Positions 1 to 8,146 of a DNA stretch of 39,079 nucleotides are shown piece after piece. Numbering within the stretch: the first letter of the stretch is position 1; every line of letters begins with the position of its first letter. The DNA is from an uncultured Victivallales bacterium (GTDB taxonomy: Bacteria > Verrucomicrobiota > Lentisphaeria > Victivallales > UBA1829). A model generated the notes under the pieces. The model searched no databases, had not been told where the DNA came from, and saw only the letters and a program-made list of their open reading frames with translations. The translations under genes were made by a program, and so were the position numbers. The DNA lies in contig CALXSJ010000028.1 of NCBI GenBank assembly GCA_944391115.1, positions 1 to 39,079 on the forward strand. Direction: 5' to 3'.

Positions 1-344
1 CTGACGAACTCGCTTTCCGCGAAGGATGCCGAGCTTGCGCGTCTGCGGAAGCAGCTTTCGGATGCGGAGACCGCAGGGAAGGCGCAGCTTGCGGATCTCA
101 GAAAGGCCGGAGAATCGAAGACGAAGGAGCTGACGAACTCGCTTTCCGCGAAGGATGCCGAGCTTGCACGTCTGCGGAAACAGCTTTCGGATGCGGAGAC
201 CGCAGGGAAGGCGCAGCTTGCGGATCTCAGGAAGGCCGGAGAATCGAAGACGAAGGAGCTGACGAACTCGCTCACTGCGAAGGATGCCGAGCTTGCGCGT
301 CTGCGGAAACAGCTTTCGGATGCGGAGACCGCAGGGAAGGCGCA
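1..344 (+). repeat. 129-bp in-frame tandem repeat, about 2.7 copies visible
   Basis: The same unit begins at positions 1, 130 and 259, each opening with CTGACGAACTCGCT. The copies differ at only a few bases (for example AGA/AGG, GCG/GCA, AAG/AAA, and Ser-to-Thr at the start of the third copy). The third copy breaks off near 344. Each unit encodes 43 residues of coiled coil. The left edge of the window cuts the array, so the total copy number is unknown. Confidence 0.95.
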
Positions 345-1737
345 GTCGCGGGAAATGGAGACGCTGAAACTTTCGCTGGATTCCATGAAAAAAGCGTCCT
401 CTGAAGCGAAAGGTCTGGACAAAGCCCGTCTGGAGTCCGCCATTGCTGCGCTGACCGGAAAACTGACGGTGACGGAACAGTCACTGAAGGAGGCGAATTC
501 CTCCCGCGCGGATCTGGAGAAGCGCCTCAAGTCCCTCCAGGAGAATTCCGCCGAAGCCGCCGCGGCCCTCCGGGACAATGCGGACTTGAAAGCCCGCGTG
601 ACGAATCTTTCCGGAAAACTGGCATCCGCGGAACAGTCGAAAACCGCGCTGGAGGCGATGCGGAAATCGCTTGAAACGGAAGTCGCCGCTCTCAAGGGGA
701 AACTTGCGGAGCGTGCGGCGCAGCCGGCGCCTTCTCCGGATGCGGCGAAAGCGGAACTGACCAAACTGACTGCCTCGCTGATTGAACTGCGGGAAGCGAA
801 TGCGCAATATGAAAACGCGGTCCGGAACCTGACCGCCTCCGGCAAAAAGCTCCAGGCGGAAAAGGAATCGCTTGCAAAAGAGCTTTCCGAAGCGAAGAAG
901 GTTCTTGCATCCCGGGATGCCGCTCCGAACAATTCGCTGATTGCCAGGGAGAACCTGGAGCTCAAGGAGAAGGCGGTCCGCAGCGAGAAACTCTATGCAG
1001 AGCTGAAAGCGGAGCGCGACGATCTGGCCGCACGGCGCATTGCCCTGGATAAAGAGGTCGTGAAGCTCCGGCAGGACAATGAAGCTCTGGTCAAGAGTGA
1101 AACGCTGCTGAAGGCGGATCTCAAACGCTGGTCCGAGGGGGCCGGCGGAGCCGCTTCCGACGCGATCGCCAAGAAAAATCAGGCGATTGATGAATTAATC
1201 AAGGAACTCGAGTCCGGGAAGAATGTGAAAAAGCAGCTGGAACTGCAGATTACCGATTTGCGCAATGAAGTCTCCCGTCTGAAGAACCGGTCGGACAAGG
1301 CCGTGGAAACGGCGAAGAAGGCGGTTGACGATGCACGGCGCTATCGCCGCGAGCTGACAACGCTCCGCGCCGATATTGAAGACGGCATGATCGCTTCGAA
1401 ATCTTCTTCCGCTCCGAAGGCTTCCGTCACGGTGACCGAAGCGAAAACGCCGGAAAAAACAGTTCCGGCGCAGGCAAAGAAGCAGTCTTATGACGAAAAG
1501 GCGTATCTGGAGGCGATGGCGAATGCCCGCGCCGCAGAGGCGAAAAAGGATCTGGGGACGGCACTCTGGCAGTACTGGCGCGCGGCTGATATTGCAGTGG
1601 AGAGACCGGAACCGTATCTGAATCTGGTTCGGATTCACCTCCTGCGCAAAGAGAAGGAATCTGCGGAAAAGGCATACCGCAAGGCGCTTCAGAACGGGGC
1701 GGAACGCGACATGTCGCTTGAGGATCAATTTAAATAA
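1..1737 (+). CDS. Long coiled-coil protein with C-terminal TPR-like segment (5' end outside window)
   Basis: The open frame runs in from the left edge in frame 1, so the start is not visible; 578 codons are seen. Nearly the whole visible part is Ala/Lys/Glu/Leu-rich heptad-like sequence, as in a long coiled coil. The first ~115 codons are an almost identical 43-residue repeat (see the repeat entry). After about codon 480 comes a Thr/Pro/Lys-rich linker. A helical-hairpin segment follows at about codons 497-562, with alternating Ala, Tyr and Leu (ALWQYWRAADIA, PYLNLVRIHLL, AEKAYRKAL), resembling one or two TPR units. No enzymatic motif is visible. The gene lies just upstream of ybaB-recR and its stop is 31 bases before the ybaB start, so cotranscription is likely. 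A structural or scaffold role is inference only. The product is unrecognised beyond its architecture. Confidence 0.8.
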   Translation: MTNSLSAKDAELARLRKQLSDAETAGKAQLADLRKAGESKTKELTNSLSAKDAELARLRKQLSDAETAGKAQLADLRKAGESKTKELTNSLTAKDAELARLRKQLSDAETAGKAQSREMETLKLSLDSMKKASSEAKGLDKARLESAIAALTGKLTVTEQSLKEANSSRADLEKRLKSLQENSAEAAAALRDNADLKARVTNLSGKLASAEQSKTALEAMRKSLETEVAALKGKLAERAAQPAPSPDAAKAELTKLTASLIELREANAQYENAVRNLTASGKKLQAEKESLAKELSEAKKVLASRDAAPNNSLIARENLELKEKAVRSEKLYAELKAERDDLAARRIALDKEVVKLRQDNEALVKSETLLKADLKRWSEGAGGAASDAIAKKNQAIDELIKELESGKNVKKQLELQITDLRNEVSRLKNRSDKAVETAKKAVDDARRYRRELTTLRADIEDGMIASKSSSAPKASVTVTEAKTPEKTVPAQAKKQSYDEKAYLEAMANARAAEAKKDLGTALWQYWRAADIAVERPEPYLNLVRIHLLRKEKESAEKAYRKALQNGAERDMSLEDQFK

Positions 1738-1768
1738 TTTTGGAAAAGTAACGACAGGAAGAAGAAAA

Positions 1769-2101
1769 ATGTCCATGTTCGGCAATTTCGGTGAAATGGC
1801 GGGTCTCATGAAGAAATTCGGCGAGATCCAGAAAAATATGAAAAAAATGAAGGAGGATCTGGCTGCCGTAGAAGTCGCGGGAAAAAACGCGACCGGTCAG
1901 GTTGAGGTGGTGGTTTCCGGCGATTTCCAGCTGAAGAAAGTTTTCATCGCATCCTCCCTCGTTGAAATGAAGGACGCCGCGGTTCTGGAATCCGCCGTCT
2001 TCGAAGCCGTGAACAATGCGCTTCTTCAGGCGAAAACGGAAAGTGTGAAGAAACTTTCCGAGGCGACCGGAGGGATCAGCATTCCCGGATTGACAGAGTA
2101 G
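1769..2101 (+). CDS. ybaB: YbaB/EbfC family nucleoid-associated protein
   Basis: This 110-residue protein matches the YbaB/EbfC family in length and pattern: a basic, Met-rich N-terminal helix (residues ~6-35), a central beta hairpin (about QVEVVVSGDFQLKKV), then a helix and a short Gly-rich tail (GGISIPG). The family forms dimers that bind DNA. I chose ATG at 1769 because GGAAG sits about 10 bases upstream and the length then fits the family. A TTG at 1718 in the same frame would overlap the upstream gene and add 17 atypical residues. It stops with TAG at 2099-2101, six bases before recR. The ybaB-recR pair is conserved in many bacteria, which supports both calls. Confidence 0.93.
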   Translation: MSMFGNFGEMAGLMKKFGEIQKNMKKMKEDLAAVEVAGKNATGQVEVVVSGDFQLKKVFIASSLVEMKDAAVLESAVFEAVNNALLQAKTESVKKLSEATGGISIPGLTE

Positions 2102-2107
2102 GAAGGC

Positions 2108-2725
2108 ATGACGGGAAAATATCCACAGGCGCTTGAGGAGCTCATGGAACTGCTCCGGAGTCTGCCCGGCGTCGGAAGGCGCAGTGCGGAACGCATGGCT
2201 TTCAGTCTTTATTCCTGGGACGGTGAGAAGCTTGAAGCGCTTTCCGCGAATCTGCATACGCTCAAGCAGCGTGTCGGAAAGTGTCCGCGCTGCGGCAATC
2301 TGTCCGGCGACGACCATGCAGATGGCCTTTGTCCGATCTGTGCCTCCCCGGTCCGTGACGCGTCGGTCGTCTGCGTGGTGGAGGAGGCAGCCCAGATCCG
2401 GAATATCGAGTCCAGCGGTGTGTTCAAAGGCGTTTATCATGTGCTCGGCGGCCGTATCGCTCCGCTGGAGGGCAGGGGGATTGACTCGATTGACGCGGAC
2501 GGGCTGGAAAAACGGATTTCCGGAGAGGACATCCGTGAAATCATTCTTGCGCTGAGCCCCGATGTGGAAGGGCAGGCGACCGCGATTTACCTGGCCCGGC
2601 GTCTGAAGGAACGGGGCGTGAAGATCAGCCGTCTGGCGCAGGGACTCCCCGCCGGATCGGATTTGAGTTATGCCGACCCGGCTACAATCGCAGCCGCGCT
2701 CAGCGGAAGAACCAGTTTTGAATGA
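2108..2725 (+). CDS. recR: Recombination protein RecR
   Basis: RecR works with RecO, and often RecF, to load RecA onto single-stranded gaps. The 205-residue length is normal. In order: a helix-hairpin-helix start with LPGVGRRSAERMA (residues ~19-31), a four-cysteine zinc site at C59, C62, C75 and C78, a Toprim domain from about residue 85 (VVCVVEE), and the C-terminal signature region around GLPAGSDLSYAD. GGAAGG directly precedes the ATG. The stop codon overlaps an ATG of the next frame (ATGA), so translational coupling to the amidase gene is possible. No oddities were seen. Confidence 0.97.
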   Translation: MTGKYPQALEELMELLRSLPGVGRRSAERMAFSLYSWDGEKLEALSANLHTLKQRVGKCPRCGNLSGDDHADGLCPICASPVRDASVVCVVEEAAQIRNIESSGVFKGVYHVLGGRIAPLEGRGIDSIDADGLEKRISGEDIREIILALSPDVEGQATAIYLARRLKERGVKISRLAQGLPAGSDLSYADPATIAAALSGRTSFE

Positions 2726-2742
2726 CGGAAGGATGGCAGAGC

Positions 2743-3615
2743 ATGATGGAACGCGAGATTGTGAAAATTGCACTGCTTCAGGACAAGGCGCGCGCATCCG
2801 TCGCCGAAGCGGCGGATGTGACGGAGTCACTGATTGCCGAAGCCGCCGCGAACGGAGCGAAAATCATCTGCACGCAGGAGCTTTTCCTGACGGAATATTT
2901 CTGCTGGAAGCAGGATCCGGCCTTTTTCGATCTGGCGCATCCGGTTCCGTCGGGGCTGACGGACCGTTTCCGCGGGATCGCTGCAAAACACGCTGTGGTG
3001 CTGATTCTCTCCCTTTTTGAATTCCGCGCTCCGGGCCTGTATCACAACACGGCGGCCGTGATCGACGCGGACGGCTCCTTTCTCGGAAAATACCGCAAGA
3101 TGCATATCCCGCAGGATCCCGGTTTTGAAGAAAAATTCTATTTTGCGCCGGGAGATCTCGGATTCCGCGCCTTCGATACAAAATACGGCAGGATCGGCGT
3201 GATCGTCTGCTGGGATCAGTGGTATCCGGAGTCGGCGCGTCTGACTGCGCTTCAGGGGGCGAAAATCATTTTCTGTCCGACGGCGATCGGCGGGATTGCC
3301 GGAGAAGGAGCCGAACTTGCCGCGCTTCAGCGCGACGCATGGCTGAACGTCCAGCGCGGACATGCGGTTGCAAACGGATGCTATTATGCGGCGGTGAACC
3401 GCGTCGGCATCGAGCATGGAACAAGATTCTGGGGCTCCTCGTTCGTCTGCGACTTCTACGGCAACCACATGACCCTGGGATCCGAAGAGGAGTGTGCCAT
3501 ACTGTATGCCGAATGCGACTTCCGCGCAATGGAGGAACACAGAAGAATGTGGCCCTTCTTCCGCGACCGCCGGATCGACGCATATGAAAACCTGACGAGG
3601 CGCTTCAATGATTGA
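2743..3615 (+). CDS. aguB: N-carbamoylputrescine amidase
   Basis: This nitrilase-superfamily enzyme hydrolyses N-carbamoylputrescine to putrescine, CO2 and ammonia. The catalytic triad is visible as E46 (TQEL), K119 (YRKMHIP) and C156 (IVCWDQW), in family-typical context. The length (290 residues) is normal. I chose ATG 2743 (followed directly by a second ATG) because GGAAGGA lies nine bases upstream and family members begin close to the VKIALLQ strand. ATG 2722 overlaps the recR stop and would add seven residues, and is a real alternative. The next gene, aguA, overlaps the 3' end by eight bases and supplies the substrate. The pair therefore encodes the agmatine route to putrescine, with no arginine decarboxylase in the window. 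Confidence 0.93.
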   Translation: MMEREIVKIALLQDKARASVAEAADVTESLIAEAAANGAKIICTQELFLTEYFCWKQDPAFFDLAHPVPSGLTDRFRGIAAKHAVVLILSLFEFRAPGLYHNTAAVIDADGSFLGKYRKMHIPQDPGFEEKFYFAPGDLGFRAFDTKYGRIGVIVCWDQWYPESARLTALQGAKIIFCPTAIGGIAGEGAELAALQRDAWLNVQRGHAVANGCYYAAVNRVGIEHGTRFWGSSFVCDFYGNHMTLGSEEECAILYAECDFRAMEEHRRMWPFFRDRRIDAYENLTRRFND

Positions 3616-4672
3616 TTCCTTTGCAAACGGTGAATCGCCGAAGGCTCTTGGCTTTGTCATGCCTCCGGAATGGAGTGCGCAGGAGGCTGTCTTTCTGAGC
3701 TGGCCGTCGAATCCGGAGACCTGGCCGGGCGTCTTCCGGCGCGTCGAAGAGGCGTATGCGGCTTTTGCTTCCGCGATTTCCCAGTATGAACGGGTCCGCA
3801 TTCTGTGCGCCGCGTCCGAATTCGACCGCGTCAATGACGCTCTGGCGGACGCCGATGCGCATTTCGGGCGGATTGAACTTCTGGACATTCCGACCAATGA
3901 CGCCTGGTGCCGGGATCACGGTCCGGTTTTCGTGAAAAATCCGCAGACCGGGGAACGGGCTGTTCTCGACTTCACATACAATGCATGGGGCGGGAAATTC
4001 CCGCCCTGGGACAGGGATGACGCCGTCCCCGTGCAGGTCGCCGAACTGCTTGGATTCCGCCGCTTCCGCATTCCCTTCGTCTGCGAAGGCGGCGCGCTGG
4101 AAGTGAACGGCGCGGGCGATCTCCTGACCACCCGTTCCGTGATCCTGAATCCGAACCGCAATCCGGAGATCGCCGAACCGGAGGCGGAACGGATTCTCCG
4201 TGAATCGCTCGGCGTCGAGCAGGTGCTGTGGCTGGACCGCGGACTGGCCGGAGACGATACGGACGGACACATCGACACTCTGGCGAGATTTGTTTCCGCG
4301 GATGTCGTTCTCGCTCCCTCCGCGCCGGCATGGAATCCGAATCATGACGTGCTGCGTGAAAACATCCGCGCACTCCGGAGAATGCGTACGGCGGACAGCG
4401 GTTCCCTGCTGGAAGTCATTCCTCTGAATTCGCCGCGTCCGATCCGCCCCGAAGGCTGGCGCGAGGAGATTCTTCCGGCAACCTATGCCAATTTCCTTCT
4501 CATCAATCAGGCGGTTCTGGTGCCGACCTACCGTCAGGATTTTGCCGATTCCGAGGCGCTTGCCGTCATTGCGCAGGCGTATCCGGACCGGACGGTGATT
4601 CCGATTGACTGCAGCGACATCATTCTGGAAGGAGGCGCGCTGCACTGCCTGAGCCAGCAGCAGCCGCTGTGA
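3608..4672 (+). CDS. aguA: Agmatine deiminase
   Basis: This enzyme converts agmatine to N-carbamoylputrescine and ammonia, feeding AguB encoded just upstream. The protein (354 residues) has the guanidino-group-modifying fold signatures: NDAWCRDHGP (residues 98-106), CEGGALE (159-165), a DGHID block containing H221, and the C-terminal nucleophile cysteine C347 in GGALHCLSQQ. The start codon lies inside the end of aguB (eight-base overlap), typical of coupled translation. After it come about 100 bases without a gene before the helicase. All expected catalytic residues are present, so I expect an active enzyme. Confidence 0.95.
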   Translation: MIDSFANGESPKALGFVMPPEWSAQEAVFLSWPSNPETWPGVFRRVEEAYAAFASAISQYERVRILCAASEFDRVNDALADADAHFGRIELLDIPTNDAWCRDHGPVFVKNPQTGERAVLDFTYNAWGGKFPPWDRDDAVPVQVAELLGFRRFRIPFVCEGGALEVNGAGDLLTTRSVILNPNRNPEIAEPEAERILRESLGVEQVLWLDRGLAGDDTDGHIDTLARFVSADVVLAPSAPAWNPNHDVLRENIRALRRMRTADSGSLLEVIPLNSPRPIRPEGWREEILPATYANFLLINQAVLVPTYRQDFADSEALAVIAQAYPDRTVIPIDCSDIILEGGALHCLSQQQPL

Positions 4673-4771
4673 CCTGAAAATCATGCGCCGCCTGTTTTTC
4701 CAACGCATTTGCCGCCGCTGCCGCGGACCGGTTGAGACTTTTCCCCCTTTCCGCAGGAGGCCGTTTCTCCG

Positions 4772-7120
4772 ATGAGCGAAGAACTCCGACTTGCCCTGAA
4801 GCGTTATTTCTCCTTCGATTCCTTTCTGGACCATCAGGAAGCGGTTGTCCGCGACATTCTGAACGGGGAGGACGTCTGCGTCATCATGCCGACCGGAGCG
4901 GGAAAGTCGCTCTGCTATCAGCTGCCGCTTCTGCTGCGGAACGGTTACAGCATCATTGTTTCCCCGCTGATCTCATTGATGAAGGATCAGGTGGACTCCC
5001 TGCGCGAGCGCGGCATTCCGGCCGCCTTCATCAATACGAGCCTTGCATTTCCGGAACAGAATATGATACTGAATGATATCATAAACTGTCGTATAAAGCT
5101 GTTATATGTCGCTCCGGAACGTTTTCAGTCGAACTCCTTCCGCGCATTTCTCGAGTCGAATCCTCCCGAGGCGCTTGTTGTTGACGAGGCGCACTGCATC
5201 AGTCAGTGGGGGCATGATTTCCGTCCTTCCTATCTGCGGCTCGGGGAAATGATCGAGGCATACCGGATTCCGCAGGTTTGCGCGTTTACCGCCACTGCGA
5301 CTCCGCAGGTGCGGGAGGACATTCTCCGCCAGCTCCGGCGTCCGGATATGATTCTCCACGCGGCGGGATTCCGGCGTCCGAATCTGGCGTTTTCCGTTGT
5401 GCATGCCGGCGGCGCGGAACAGAAAAACGCGCATCTTCGCAGAATCCTTTCCGGAAGGAAGCTTCCTTCCATCATCTACACGTCCACGCGCAAGGCCGTA
5501 GAGCAGCTGCGCGAGGAGTTCGCCTGCATCGCCTATCATGCCGGAATGTCCGATGCCGACCGGAGCGCGGCGCAGGAGCGTTTCATGAACGAGAAAACTC
5601 CGCTTCTCGTTGCAACCAACGCCTTCGGAATGGGAATCGACCGTCCGGATGTCCGGCGGGTGATCCACTACAACATTCCGGGATCGATTGAGGCTTATTA
5701 TCAGGAAGCCGGGCGCGCCGGACGCGACGGCGAAGCCGCCGAATGCATCCTTTTCTATTCCGCCGCGGATCGTTTCGTGCAGGAATTCCTGATCGATCTC
5801 AGCAATCCGCCGCAGGAGGTGGTGGAAGCCGTCTATGCGGCGCTTCTGGCGGAATCACGCAGATGCTCCTCCGTGACGCTGGAGCTGACCCATGCGCAGC
5901 TTCTGGAACGGATTCCGGAAGCCAGAGCCGAGGGACAGATCGGGACATCCCTGAACATTCTGGAGCAGAACGGCTATCTGGAGCGCGCGCTGAATGCGCA
6001 TGACCGCGTGACGCTGCGCATTACGGGGGATCCCGATGCATTGTTCCGCGAACATGAAGCGCAGAATACCCAGCGTTCGCGCTTCCTTTCCCGTTTTCTT
6101 GCCGCAAACGGGAGCCGCGCGCTTCTGGAGAAGGAATACGCCTATGAGGAACTTGCCGCCGTCAGCGGGCTCCGGACCGACCAGGTGAAACGCGTGCTTG
6201 CCAGTCTGAACGGTTCCGTTCTGCAGTACACGCTTCCGTTCCGCGGACGGGCCGTGACGCTGCTCCGTCCGGAGGAGGAGAAGGTTGCCGTCGATTTCGG
6301 AGAGCTGGATTACAAGCGGAATCTGGAGCTTGAGCGTCTGGAGGACATGATCCGCTATACGCGGCAGGGGACATGCCGTCAGGCGTATCTCATCTCCTAT
6401 TTCGGCGAGGAGGCCGGTTCCTGGAAATGCGGGAACTGCGACACCTGCACGGAATCCGCCGCCGCACGCGCCCGGACTCTTTCCGGGTCCGAACGAGATG
6501 CTGTTCTGACGGTTCTGCGGGCGGTCCGCTCGTTTGAAGGCCGGATCGGAAGCGGACGCCTGAGCCTGATTCTCGCCGGAGCGCGCCGTCCGGAGATCCT
6601 CCGGAGCGGATTTGTGCGGAGCCCGTTCTTCGGGATGCTGAAAGAGTGGGGCCAGAGCAGTCTTCTGCTCATTCTCAAATCCCTGGAGGCCGCCGGGTAT
6701 CTCGAACGTGTCGGAAATCCGGAATATCCCTGTCTCGGACTGAGCCCCGCGGGGCAGGGGGCGCTTCGCGATGGTGTGCTGTCGGAACTGGCCATGCCGG
6801 AGATGCGGAGCGCCGGTGTGCCGGAGCGGGTGAGGAAGGTGAAAAGGAGAGTCGCCGCCGTACGGGAAAAACAGGCGGAACGCGTGCTTTTCGGCAGTGA
6901 CGAGGAGCTTTTCGAACATCTGCGGAAGATCCGTGCCGGTCTTGCGGCGAAAAAAGGCGTTCCCCCTTACTGCATCCTGACGGATGCCGCATTGCGGGAG
7001 TTTGCCGCCCGGCGGCCGATTTCGATCCCGGAGGCCGCGGCGTTCCGCGGAGTCGGCGCATCGAAGATCCGCACGATTGTTCCTGTTTTTCTTGCGGCTG
7101 TGCAGGAGTGGAGCTCCTGA
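4772..7120 (+). CDS. recQ: RecQ family ATP-dependent DNA helicase
   Basis: This is a 3'-5' superfamily 2 DNA helicase for recombination and fork repair. In the 782 residues I see Walker A (PTGAGKS, 40-46), the DEAH box (138-141) followed by [11 protein letters not shown], the FTATATP motif, and the helicase C-terminal block with [13 protein letters not shown] and [10 protein letters not shown]. An RQC zinc region follows with C-x(n)-CGNCDTC near residues 535-560. The last ~75 residues look like an HRDC domain (helix pattern with FRGVGASKI). The protein is longer than the ~600-residue enterobacterial RecQ; the extra part lies between the zinc site and HRDC and looks like a winged-helix-type linker. 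GCAGGAGG precedes the ATG by about 11 bases. The gene stands alone between aguA and the fusion gene. Confidence 0.93.
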   Translation: MSEELRLALKRYFSFDSFLDHQEAVVRDILNGEDVCVIMPTGAGKSLCYQLPLLLRNGYSIIVSPLISLMKDQVDSLRERGIPAAFINTSLAFPEQNMILNDIINCRIKLLYVAPERFQSNSFRAFLESNPPEALVVDEAHCISQWGHDFRPSYLRLGEMIEAYRIPQVCAFTATATPQVREDILRQLRRPDMILHAAGFRRPNLAFSVVHAGGAEQKNAHLRRILSGRKLPSIIYTSTRKAVEQLREEFACIAYHAGMSDADRSAAQERFMNEKTPLLVATNAFGMGIDRPDVRRVIHYNIPGSIEAYYQEAGRAGRDGEAAECILFYSAADRFVQEFLIDLSNPPQEVVEAVYAALLAESRRCSSVTLELTHAQLLERIPEARAEGQIGTSLNILEQNGYLERALNAHDRVTLRITGDPDALFREHEAQNTQRSRFLSRFLAANGSRALLEKEYAYEELAAVSGLRTDQVKRVLASLNGSVLQYTLPFRGRAVTLLRPEEEKVAVDFGELDYKRNLELERLEDMIRYTRQGTCRQAYLISYFGEEAGSWKCGNCDTCTESAAARARTLSGSERDAVLTVLRAVRSFEGRIGSGRLSLILAGARRPEILRSGFVRSPFFGMLKEWGQSSLLLILKSLEAAGYLERVGNPEYPCLGLSPAGQGALRDGVLSELAMPEMRSAGVPERVRKVKRRVAAVREKQAERVLFGSDEELFEHLRKIRAGLAAKKGVPPYCILTDAALREFAARRPISIPEAAAFRGVGASKIRTIVPVFLAAVQEWSS

Positions 7121-7175
7121 GACATGACATGGGGGATTGATGCCGCGGAGAAGCTGTCGCTGGAAATGCAAGGCT

Positions 7176-7210
7176 CCGGACGGAATCGCCGGCGCATCCG
7201 GTCTTTGTTT
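7176..7210 (+). terminator. Weak candidate terminator after recQ
   Basis: CCGGA (7176-7180) can pair with TCCGG (7197-7201), followed by TCTTTGTTT. The stem is short and the loop long, so this is only a possibility. Confidence 0.25.
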
Positions 7211-7239
7211 CTGACAGGGAAATTCAGAAGGAGGAACAT

Positions 7240-8094
7240 ATGAAGCCGAGCACCTGGACGATTTTTTCGCTGCGGGAAAATCCGCAGGAACTGCAATGCT
7301 TTGCCGACGCCTTTTCATCCGTCTGGAAACGGAAGGAGTTTTATGCAGACTGCATGAGAGCCTCCCTGGATTCCGCTTCTCCGCTGCCGCAGTGGTATCT
7401 GCTTCGGAATGCGGACGGGGATATTGCCGGGGGAGCGGGGCTGGTCACCAGTGATTTCACTTCGCGCGCCGATCTCCGGCCCTGGCTTTGCGCGCTTTTC
7501 GTCAGGGAGGAGTATCGCTCCCGCAGCTGCGGCGCACTTCTGATCGCCCATCTGAAGCGGGAAGCGGCGCGTCTTTCCTATCGTGAGATTTTTCTCTGCA
7601 CGGATCTCGTCGGATATTATGAAAAATACGGATTTGAATTTGCCGGCATGGCGCGGGATCTCTCCGGCGGGTCGTCGAGGATCTACCGCGCGGAAACACT
7701 GCCGGAGTGGGATTTCCTGACGCTTGCAGCAAAACAGAGACAGTTTCCGCGGAAACTCTCTCCATTCGTGGAAGCCGGCGGCGTTTCCGCCGCGTTTCTG
7801 ACGGACCGCGGAAACATCCACACCGGAGTGTGCATCGATACCGCCTGTTCCCTCGGAATGTGCGCGGAGCGCGCCGCCGCGGCATCCATGATCTCGGCGG
7901 GTGAATGCCACGCCGTGAAACTTGTGTGTCTGATGCCCTCCGGCGCGCCCGGACTTCCCTGCGGCGCATGCCGGGAATTCTTCATGCAGCTTGCGCCGGA
8001 AAACAGCGGAATGGAAATCCTCGTTTCCGGGTCCGGCGGCCTCCGGACGGTGCGCCTCGGCGATCTTCTGCCCTCCTGGTGGGGGGCGCGATAG
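7240..8094 (+). CDS. GNAT acetyltransferase-cytidine deaminase fusion protein
   Basis: The N-terminal half (about residues 1-155) reads as a GNAT acyl-CoA-dependent transferase. It has a beta strand LCALFV (83-88) leading into an acetyl-CoA loop-like REEYRSRSCGALLI, then the late motif GYYEKYGFEFAG (125-136). The C-terminal half (about 165-284) is a zinc deaminase of the cytidine deaminase type. It carries CAER with zinc ligand C208 and catalytic E210, and PCGACREF with ligands C241 and C244. The segment before CAER (TGVCIDTACSLGM) fits a subgroup whose substrate is not firmly known, so cytidine is not assured. The gene has AAGGAGG five bases before ATG and ends with TAG. It converges on the minus-strand operon ending at 8147. 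A single frame covers both domains without a break, so the fusion is real in this sequence. Confidence 0.85.
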   Translation: MKPSTWTIFSLRENPQELQCFADAFSSVWKRKEFYADCMRASLDSASPLPQWYLLRNADGDIAGGAGLVTSDFTSRADLRPWLCALFVREEYRSRSCGALLIAHLKREAARLSYREIFLCTDLVGYYEKYGFEFAGMARDLSGGSSRIYRAETLPEWDFLTLAAKQRQFPRKLSPFVEAGGVSAAFLTDRGNIHTGVCIDTACSLGMCAERAAAASMISAGECHAVKLVCLMPSGAPGLPCGACREFFMQLAPENSGMEILVSGSGGLRTVRLGDLLPSWWGAR

Positions 8095-8108
8095 GGAAAA
8101 ACGGAGCG

Positions 8109-8135
8109 TCCGGCGGGCGGACAACAGGCGCCGGA
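8109..8135. terminator. Weak inverted repeat between convergent genes
   Basis: TCCGGCG (8109-8115) pairs perfectly with CGCCGGA (8129-8135) in the 52-base gap between two converging genes. No clear T-tract follows on either strand, so a terminator role is only suggested by position. Confidence 0.35.
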
Positions 8136-8146
8136 GCGCGGGTTCT

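Noticed and set aside
1-344. CRISPR array or minisatellite outside genes
   Set aside because: The units are contiguous without spacers and keep a coding frame, so they are protein repeats.
5855-7318. Minus-strand frame of 487 codons opposite recQ, and similar long frames opposite aguA, ackA and the first genes
   Set aside because: All lie against well-supported genes and show no motif, start signal or sensible composition.
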